A model generated the notes under the pieces. The model saw nothing but the letters and a program-made list of their open reading frames with translations, had not been told where the DNA came from and did no database searches. From Crocodylus rhombifer (taxonomy: Eukaryota; Chordata; Crocodylia; Crocodylidae), in contig JAVSML010001009.1 in NCBI GenBank assembly GCA_038503035.1, forward strand, positions 127,836 to 191,835: a stretch of 64,000 nucleotides of DNA, in the 5' to 3' direction. This document shows, one piece after another, positions 57,131 to 64,000 of the stretch. The first letter of the stretch is position 1. Every line of letters begins with the position of its first letter. The position numbers were made by a program, and so were the translations under genes.

Positions 57131-58452
57131 CCCCTGCCCTAATCCTAATCCTGTGGACCCACAATCCCCACCCCTAATTTTTGTCCAGTGACCCTGACCA
57201 GTCCAGTCTCTAAACCCTGATCAAGTGATTGCTACCAAGCCCTGTCTTGAGCCCAGCAGCACTTACTTGCCTCACTCCCAACACTAGTCTGGGGGCTGCC
57301 TCCAATTCCAAACCAAAATCTAGCCCAAGGCCCCTCCCCACAGCACTAAACCATTCTCAGGAGGCCCTTCCAGATCCATCCCTAATAGCTGCTACTATTC
57401 TTGGCTCCCAGACTCCTACTGAATTCACCCATATAACCGTCCAGATGTCTCCTAGCCGCATCAACCATCTTACTAGTGTGGCCTATAGAAGTCCCAGACC
57501 TAGCTACAGCCTGGGAATGTCTTCTAGCCCTAGGTCTTTAGCCTGTTTCCCCTACTAGGCCCTTCCCTAACTCTAGCCCCTGTCAGGTACAGATCTAACC
57601 CTAGCCTGCCAGCTTTTCCCATTCCTAGCTCTAACTCTAGCCCATCAGCACATACTGCCTAAGCCCTACCACAATGACCCCTACCTACTTCATCCCTAGC
57701 CCTCTTCCAGTGGCCCCTTGGTTGGGCTAGGGATTCAGGCAGTAGTGGCCACAAGGTTGTGGTTGGGCTTTGGGCTGGCAGGAGCAGCTGAACTAGTCTT
57801 AGGGTATAACACATTAGGGACCCTTCTGGCTAGGGATAACATTGGATATGGTAAGGGGCACTGGGCTAGCCTTAGCTGCGGAGCTGCCAGGAAAGTGATA
57901 GGATTCCAGGATGGAATCCGCTGCCCCCCCTGCTGTGGAGACGATGAAGCTGGCCAATGCCGCTCTATGGCAGAAAAGACTTATCCCGTAAGATTATGCT
58001 CATCCTCAACAATTCATCGTTTTTTTGTCTACTAATCAATAAACTTCTCACATTGGTTAGAATAACTCAAGGGTTCATATAAATTCTTTTTCACCCTTCC
58101 CACCTTGCTCAAAATTTGTTAACAATGGGACAGGTAGGATGTGCTGACATAGAATTAGGGTTATGGTGGGAACAGAACACTTTGTTGGGTGAGGCTTAGA
58201 GGTGGAACTAGTAGGCAGCCCATGGCTATAGTTGGGATTGGGGTATAAGTTACTGAGTGAGGGGTAAGGTTTGACCCATAGGAGCTTCCAGGCTACAGGA
58301 TGATAGGGATCCCTGGTGGTATAGTTGGAATCTGTAGGAGCACCAGCCAGAGTTAGTGGCAAGGATGCAGTGGGTGCCAGTCTGGAGTTGTGGCTATAAC
58401 TTGTTAGGGGCTTGCTGGGCTACTTTGAGGCTGAGGGTAGTAGAACCCTGCC
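57131..58452. repeat. degenerate CCCTAA / TTAGGG-containing repeat region, left part
   Basis: Up to about 57715 the + strand carries exact CCCTAA at 57137, 57172, 57380 and 57565, among many CCTAG/CCTAA words. After the turn near 57715 (CCCTTGGTTGGGCTAGGG) it carries exact TTAGGG at 57799, 57814, 58156 and 58404. No continuous hexamer array exists. The unit is unclear, perhaps 40-60 bp. A solo LTR interrupts the region at 58453. Confidence 0.5.
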
Positions 58453-58757
58453 TGTGACGGCTGAAAATTATGTCTGTGTGGTGAAGGGGCTTGCTGAACG
58501 CTCTATGAGGATTACACCAGGTGTTTCTTGTTGTTTGTTTATGTATGGAGCTTCATGTTGCTGCTAAGAGTTTAATTAAAGTAAAAGATTAGTGATGCCT
58601 TGTAAGATTAGTGAGGCCTTGAAAGTAGCAGGGTCTTGTAGTTAAAATTAACCTTATCAGAAAAATGTAAAGGTTTGTACTGCTATTGGTCAGTCATAAG
58701 GAAAGTTCGTAGTGTAAGAATATGAGTGTCTGTGAGTCAACAGCGTAGCTCAGAAGT

Positions 58758-58763
58758 TATAAA
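58758..58763 (+). promoter_or_regulatory. TATA box of the solo LTR
   Basis: AGTTATAAACTGG lies about 305 bases after the LTR start. Confidence 0.5.
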
Positions 58764-59063
58764 CTGGCTAGCACATCCGGAAGTTAGTAGAAGGAAGACA
58801 CAGCATTGTAAAAGAAGTAGCTGCTGACCTGGGTTCAGTGGGCCAGTGGATCTCGAGGAGCCCGAGGACTGAATACCAGTGTCCTTCCTGGTACCCCTTG
58901 GACAGTGAGTATCAGGGATGCCTGACCTCGCTTAGCTTTATAGAAGAGGAACTTGTCATACATCAGGCATCAGAGGGGACTGCCGATAAGTTGCTGACAT
59001 GAATTGTTATTGTCTATCATTATTGTCTTGTTATACTACACATAGTTGTGTGTTTGTTAAGTC

Positions 59064-59069
59064 AATAAA
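59064..59069 (+). promoter_or_regulatory. poly(A) signal of the solo LTR
   Basis: GTCAATAAAACTTTT, about 300 bases downstream of the TATA box. Confidence 0.6.
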
Positions 59070-59136
59070 ACTTTTTTACTCCTGACCAGTCTCTCAATCC
59101 CGAACCCCCCTCCCCACCCAGCTGACGGCTGGGACA

Positions 59137-59400
59137 TCTGCCCTTGGGCTGGTAGGGGCCCCCAAGCTATGATTCAGGCTGAGGTTAATAGAGATGGCCA
59201 GACATGAGTTAGGGCCTGACCTGGTAAGGCACATCGGTTAGTGTCAGGTTGGAGCCAATAGGAGTCCCAGGGTTGGGTTAAGGTTAGGGTTGCTGGGGGG
59301 CTACTCAGCTATGCCTAGTTACCAGTCTATGAGCAGGGCTGGAGCCTGAACTAGGGATAGTAGGGACTAGATTTATGATGTGAGTTGCCACCATACTACT
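59137..59400 (+). repeat. degenerate TTAGGG-containing repeat region, right part
   Basis: Continues the G-rich-strand text of 57715-58452 beyond the LTR, with exact TTAGGG at 59209 and 59284 and GGTTGGGTTAAGGTTAGGGT at 59271-59290. Confidence 0.5.
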
Positions 59401-59689
59401 CCAGTGTATGGTGGACAATTTGCCCAAAATACTGGAAAACACCCAGACTGACCACAAACACAAACAAGAAGGAAATACAATGACTTTCTTTTAGCATGCC
59501 CAACTCCAAATCAGAGACCTAGACAGAGAAGGTCTATAAACCAAAGAGTGATTCAGCCCAACAGTGTTGCAGAGGGGACCCTCCATCACAGAGCAACATA
59601 CACTTCATTACAATAAGGTGTGCAAAATGAAGTTTATTTTCTACCTAAGGGGATTTTTACAACTTTTGATTTCCCCTCAGCCTAAGGGC
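59401..59689. other. intergenic, nothing recognised
   Basis: Mixed sequence without supported features. Confidence 0.5.
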
Positions 59690-59830
59690 ATGTGTGCCTG
59701 AAAGCTTTCAAAGAAAGATTTTTGTTGTTGTTATTGCTATTTTCTAGTTGGTCTAATAAAAGATACCACCTCTGAACCAAGAGCTTTAGAGTTTTGTATT
59801 CCTCCTTGTCTCATACCAACATGGCTACAA
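59690..59830 (-). repeat. interspersed amniote-type repeat, copy facing -
   Basis: On the - strand: CTCTTGGTTCAGAGGTGGTA, TCTTTTATTAGACCAACTAG and AAGCTTTCAGGCACACATGC, the same order as 45393-45480. A CAACATGGCTACAAAA end follows on the + strand. A (GTT)n-like run at 59720-59735 is internal. Confidence 0.7.
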
Positions 59831-60130
59831 AACAGATCCGTGACTGCATAGGAGCATTTAAACAACTTTCCTCAAGATTCCATTAAAGCAGTAACTACAA
59901 AGAAAATTGTGACTGCTATACTGTCCTGGAGGAAGTGGACATTGACAAGTTACCAGTAGTTTGTGTTTTCAAAAAAAACCCTCCCAAACTCCACTATCGC
60001 TCCACAGCACAATGTTACAAGGTCTCCAGCATAATCTTGTAGTAACACCTTAATGTCAGCAGTACAAGCACAACAGGAGGGGATAATAGTACCTCTTCAG
60101 ATATAGTATCACCATAAATATGATTGAGAA
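59831..60130. other. intergenic, nothing recognised
   Basis: No supported feature. Confidence 0.5.
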
Positions 60131-61149
60131 ATGATAGGACAAGCCCAACTGTTCCTATGGATCTCTAAGAAAAATCCAATGCACATAATCAACCACCTTT
60201 GCCTGATTTCACCAGAGACTGAATGGGGTACACAGTGGTTAATTTTGTGCTTTCTATCACACAACATTTTCTTGACTATTCAGTTCAACCAGATGCTGAA
60301 TTCTACTTTTCATGCTATCACTTCTGTACTCACATGGGCCATGTGAATGATTCATTTATCAGAAAAGATGTGCAAGAGGAGAAAAACCTCAGAAAAGTTG
60401 TCTCAACATGTTATTTCCCAAGTTGATGTGGAATGGCTGGAAAAGTGGAACTGCTTCAAACTGAATGAAGAAACTGGTTTAGCAGCTATGAAGCTCTCAA
60501 CAAGCCATGAAACTATGGCTAACTGAAACGGGTTATTTTGGCAAGGTTAATAACAACACTGAAACTTTCAAAACTCAAATTGTACAGATAAGATATATGT
60601 GCTGAGTATGCAAGTGGAAAAGTATGGTTGCGATATAAGTGCAATGCACTGCCATCAGTCTTAACTTAATGAACTACAAGATATGTGACCTGTGGAAGCA
60701 AGTTGTTTCTATCAACCTATGAGTGAAGTGCAGTTCATGGTATGCTTAATTATCTTTTAGCATATTCTGAAAGCAGCTCCTCTCACAGAGGATTCAAATT
60801 GTAGATATCATGCTTTCAAAAGCATTGAATAGCAGAAAAAGCCTAAGGTTTACTTTGCCAGACTGCAGAAATGAAGAAATTACAGAACTCTGCCACAAAC
60901 ACAATATTGTAGAGACAAATGAGGACCCACTTGAAGCTGCAAAAGAAAAATTTGTAGAAAGCTCTGCATCTCCTACAAACTTCTTTGTACTAACCCTTCG
61001 GGTCACAGAGAGGGTGCAGAGAAAGATGTCAAGAGTGTACCTGAAAAAGCCTAATGGTATGTAATCCAGTTACATCTTTCTGTTTTAAATGCCATAAATG
61101 GCAAGTGAGGGAGGTGACTTACTAGAGAACCTATGGAACTAGTGATTTA
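60131..61149 (+). pseudogene. coding-like decayed frames, possibly upstream part of a hAT transposase
   Basis: Frames at 60223-60426 (LSITQHFLDYSVQPDAEFYF) and 60810-61064 (LRFTLPDCRNEEITELCHKH; EDPLEAAKEKFVESSASPT) have protein-like composition and lie in different reading frames with stops between them. I do not recognise the individual pieces. They are grouped with the hAT C-terminus at 61150 because of strand, spacing and order only. Confidence 0.35.
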
Positions 61150-61353
61150 GTGTTGAAGTATGACAGAATGGCATGCCACACCAGTCCTCACTTTGCAGCT
61201 GCAGACATTTTGCTAGTACAGAATCTGCATTTCAGAAGCCTTCAAGAAGTATATAAACCCCCTTATGCAAATATCTACAGTCTCATTCAGTTTACTCTCA
61301 CTTTGCCTGTCAAGAAAGCCACATCCAAATTAAGCTTTTCTGCAATGAGATAG
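61150..61353 (+). pseudogene. hAT transposase C-terminal dimerisation region, decayed
   Basis: The frame contains YANIYSLIQFTLTLPVKKAT followed by SKLSFSAMR. It matches the hAT C-terminal motif YPNIY-LL-I-LTLPVSTAT-ERSFSAMRRLK seen in ZMYM/THAP9-like hAT proteins, and ends with a stop where the family continues with RLK. The conserved E-R of S-E-R-S-F is changed to K-L. It is a dead remnant, and its presence fits the many hAT non-autonomous elements in the window. Alternative: a host gene exon of hAT origin, which the stops make unlikely. Confidence 0.65.
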
Positions 61354-61739
61354 TTAGAAAGTAGCTGTGTTTAACCACAGGAAAAGAAATATTTTCTTCA
61401 CTGCTGCTGCTTCTTCAGACAGAAGCTGACTTGTCTGCAAAACTGATCAGAGAGAACAGAGTAGACACTTATGCATCTAAGGAGGATAAAATGCATTTAC
61501 ATTAAAGCTTTTCTGCATTAAGATAACAAAAGTTTCTGCTTGAATCAGCAAGAGATGAATAGTTGCATGAGATTCTGCAATAGTTACATGCTCTGTAATG
61601 CATAAAGCTATTCTTTATGCTTGTACTCATTCTTTATAGCATTAGCTACTCAATATGACAAAGATTTAAGTAACCACAAACAAAAAACTGCAGGGTGATT
61701 AAATCAGCACGAGAAAAGAGTTATTGATTTCATGTAATT
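61354..61739. other. intergenic, nothing recognised
   Basis: AT-rich. It could still belong to the hAT remnant's 3' end, but I see no terminal repeat. Confidence 0.45.
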
Positions 61740-62012
61740 CAGGGGTCAAACTCATCTGGCCTCACAGATTCAGGGCTGGCCCTATAGGCTGGATCAAGTC
61801 CACAGACCAACCCTTCCTTCCAGTCCAGAACATGTTGGAAAGAGGCCTGGCGTGCTGGGTGCTTGGCTACCGCTGTGGGAACAAGCCACAGTGCCGGGCT
61901 CCAATACCATAGCTCTTGCCCAAGTGCTTGGCCGTAGTTACAAGAGGTCCCCCGCATCAAGGTTGCAGGCCAGACAACCTGTCTCTGTGGGTCGTTATGT
62001 TTGACACCCCTG
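61740..62012. mobile_element. short non-autonomous hAT-like element
   Basis: Left CAGGGGTCAAACTCATCTGG; complement of the right end CAGGGGTGTCAAACATAACG. The termini match apart from a 2-base insertion. Flanking octamers ATGTAATT and ATCAAAAT agree at five positions, so the TSD is decayed. Length is 273 bp. Related left end at 50648. Confidence 0.7.
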
Positions 62013-62290
62013 ATCAAAATTATGCATTTTTATAATGCTGAGAAGTAATCAGGCCCATAATACTGAAGATTCCAAAAATGAAACCTTTACTTATCCTGTC
62101 CTCACCAGAATGTGAAAGTCAAAGTTCACAGCCAAGCTGCCTATTAACTTTATCATCATTTTGCCACACCCAAATATTTTGAAGTGTAATCAAGTGGCTA
62201 AGCAGATATAATGACAATTCAGGCCAGGGGCAGGAATAGACTTCAGAAAACTACCAAATATGGTGGAAACCCACTGATTTCTCTTTGTAA
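62013..62290. other. intergenic, nothing recognised
   Basis: No supported feature. Confidence 0.5.
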
Positions 62291-63130
62291 GTGAAACTAC
62301 ACATGTCTATTGTGAAGCAGTTGGCTATAAATATCTCGTTCTGTGACAAAAACTTTGAAAACCAAAACTTCAATATTACTGAATGTCCAGATGGAACAGG
62401 AGCAGAAATGGCTCTTGTTCAGACCCCTCTTCAGGAAACTATTGAACACTTAATAGTTTCTGCTGAGAACTGGATTGTCGTGTTGTGACATACGTGCCAT
62501 GACTGGTATTCACAAATCCCTATTTAAAAAGATCACTGAATTCCATGGGTTGTAACCATTCATTGTGATTCATCTCATAAGTAATTATACCTGCAGGGAA
62601 GCTGTCATCTTCTCTAGTGGACTTGCATGGAAGCATATACAATCCCAAGGAATACTGAAGCCCTTCACGTATTTCAAGAATTCTTCAGCATAGTTTTCCA
62701 CAAAATGCTCAGACATGGTCAGATGAGGTGCTTGCCAGTCCAAGCAAATGTGAAAAGGGTTAAGGAACAAGGGGAAATATCAGGCTATGATATTTATGAA
62801 AACCCTCCTTATGCTAATACTCTGATACATGACACAATGAAGGACCTATTCAAGAAGTGCCTCGTGGGACTCATAGACCATGCTCTGGCGTTTTCTGAAA
62901 GTTTCAACACATGATTCAAGAAGGATGCCTCACTCCTTTCAACAAGAGATAAATCAGTTTTGATAATTGGCTCAACACTTGATGACAACTTCTTTATGTC
63001 AAAGCTGTTGATGTCAGAAATGGAAAGTCTAAGTTGGAAACTGAATGCATTTCTATTGCTCAGTTTTATCAAGAGTTAGCTGCAACCTATACCATGTTTA
63101 TTCTTAAAGGACGAGATCCTAAAAAGTAGT
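62291..63130 (+). pseudogene. unidentified coding-like remnant
   Basis: Three neighbouring + strand frames look protein-like: 62291-62488 (ECPDGTGAEMALVQTPLQET), 62627-62914 (LPVQANVKRVKEQGEISGYD; IHDTMKDLFKKCLVGLIDHA), and, in the same frame after the stop, 62915-63079 (KDASLLSTRDKSVLIIGSTL). Their base composition and codon-like regularity exceed the flanks by eye. I cannot name a family. It may be a processed pseudogene or a transposon frame; it lacks splice-consistent ends. Confidence 0.3.
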
Positions 63131-64000
63131 GTAATTTCTACGCTATATTTAATGGGTCTAGAGGGACAACTTGGAGGGAAGCATTTCCAACCCTCAGCAG
63201 TTGACAAAGCTTAAGTAGATTTACAGTTGGCTAATGGCTACACGTCATTGCTGTCTTCAGAGATGAAGGGTATTATAAATTACTGTTTGGTACAGTTAAG
63301 TTTCAGGGGGGAAGTTAGATTAGTATGCAACGACAACCTCTCGAAATCCAAAGAATTGATACTTCAATTCTTCAACTGAAGAACTGATACTTCAAGGATT
63401 TCAAAATGCGAAATACTTGAGATGAACAGTTTTCATATGGATCACAAAACAAAGTGAGCAAGTAAACTAAAGGACCAAATATACTAATAATGCTGTCATT
63501 TACTATGACAAAAAAAATCCCAGTACTTCCAAGGCAGTGCAGTTTCTATTGAAGCTCTGAAGAAAATCTGCTACTGTACTATGTCATCAGGTCATACTCT
63601 AAATTCACAAATCTTAAAGAAAACTGGTTGGGAAAAAAGATGCATGGGTATTACACTAAAACCTTGAATCATAATGCAGATGTGACTAATCACATGTACC
63701 ACATGGTTTGGAGGTAAGAAGAGCTCAGCAGCCCAGAGCAGGTAGAAACTGGAAAATGGAGCAAGCTCCACAACCAGCTTTGTTATGAAACAGGATTTAA
63801 AAGTGGGAACAGATTTATGGAAGTGACAAGATAACAGAAAGGGGAGTCTTGGCTCTCCAGTTAGGGTGTTTGTGGTTTCCAATGCAGGGTGAAGGTTTGA
63901 TTTTCCCATGTTTCTGGGCTTTGCTAACTGCCACGTGGGACTGGGAAGGGTTTGTTTATTCCTTTCCCCTTACTGCTGCTACAGATGTCAAGTTTTTGTT
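63131..64000. other. intergenic, nothing recognised
   Basis: AT-rich up to the window edge. The 105-codon - strand frame at 63909-63592 resembles nothing I know. Confidence 0.45.

Larger units (their letters stand above)
58453..59136 (+). mobile_element. solo LTR, retroviral type, plus orientation
   Basis: It begins TGTGACGGCTGAAAATTATG and ends GACGGCTGGGACA, the TG...CA form. A TATAAA box lies at 58758-58763 and AATAAA at 59064-59069, about 70 bases before the end. Flanking hexamers CCTGCC (58447-58452) and TCTGCC (59137-59142) differ at one base and are a probable target duplication. The same low-complexity sequence continues on both sides, as expected for an insertion and LTR-LTR recombination. 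Its start resembles that of the LTR at 42882 only in TGTGA. Confidence 0.78.

Noticed and set aside
53384..57136. Possible 3.7-kb hAT element between CAGGGGCGGGCAATT (53384) and its inverted counterpart near 57136
   Set aside because: Flanking octamers do not match, and the termini diverge after the first bases. Two separate fragments are more likely.
1..64000. CRISPR array, operon, prokaryotic or phage system
   Set aside because: Spliced vertebrate gene structure, CR1/hAT/LTR repeats and absence of dense ORFs exclude a prokaryotic context. No regular short repeats with unique spacers were seen.

Overview
The window looks like vertebrate nuclear DNA, most probably from a crocodilian, with a turtle as second choice. 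It has long non-coding stretches, spliced exons, abundant CR1 non-LTR retrotransposons whose 3' ends carry short ATGAATCT/TCTATGAA-type tails, and many non-autonomous hAT-type DNA transposons. The species call is an inference from repeat content and was not tested by a database search.

Region 1-6.6 kb: the only host protein-coding gene I can support is the 3' half of CRHBP (corticotropin-releasing hormone binding protein) on the + strand. Four coding exons (132-342, 1660-1808, 3826-3943, 5910-6067) join in frame through consensus GT/AG splice sites. They encode the last 211 residues, and a 3' UTR with AATAAA signals follows. The promoter and first exons lie upstream of the window.

Region 6.6-64 kb: I find no further host gene. 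It reads as a gene-poor intergenic stretch filled with transposable elements. They include: a decayed RTE-like reverse transcriptase (10.15-10.89 kb); a 5'-truncated CR1 on + (16.57-17.83 kb) facing a longer CR1 on - (18.95-21.65 kb) whose endonuclease-RT frame is broken by one TGA only; further CR1 pieces at 14.4, 28.4, 33.0, 35.4, 46.0, 48.3-49.85, 51.0 and 53.2 kb; and hAT-type elements with perfect 8-bp target-site duplications (22160-23099, 37732-38626, 42092-42663, 55867-56659). There are also hairpin-rich MITE-like elements (30.85-31.32, 36.15-36.48, 48.0-48.24 kb), two retroviral-type LTRs (42882-43883 on -, with a polypurine tract next to it; 58453-59136 on +), and a decayed hAT transposase C-terminus near 61.15-61.35 kb.

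Tandem and low-complexity DNA includes a 57-bp minisatellite (24.77-25.04 kb), a recent 105-bp tandem duplication (54.82-55.03 kb), a G-rich/GT-rich tract (53.75-53.93 kb) and a degenerate TTAGGG/CCCTAA-containing region that switches strand near 57.7 kb. A 10-base run of N marks an assembly gap at 47034-47043.

I see no operon, CRISPR array, tRNA or rRNA gene and no evidence for a new multi-gene system. The most interesting signals are the two TAGGG-type element copies with exact target duplications, the double-hairpin MITE, the almost open CR1, and the strand-switching telomere-motif region. Most other short open frames in the window are chance frames in repeats.
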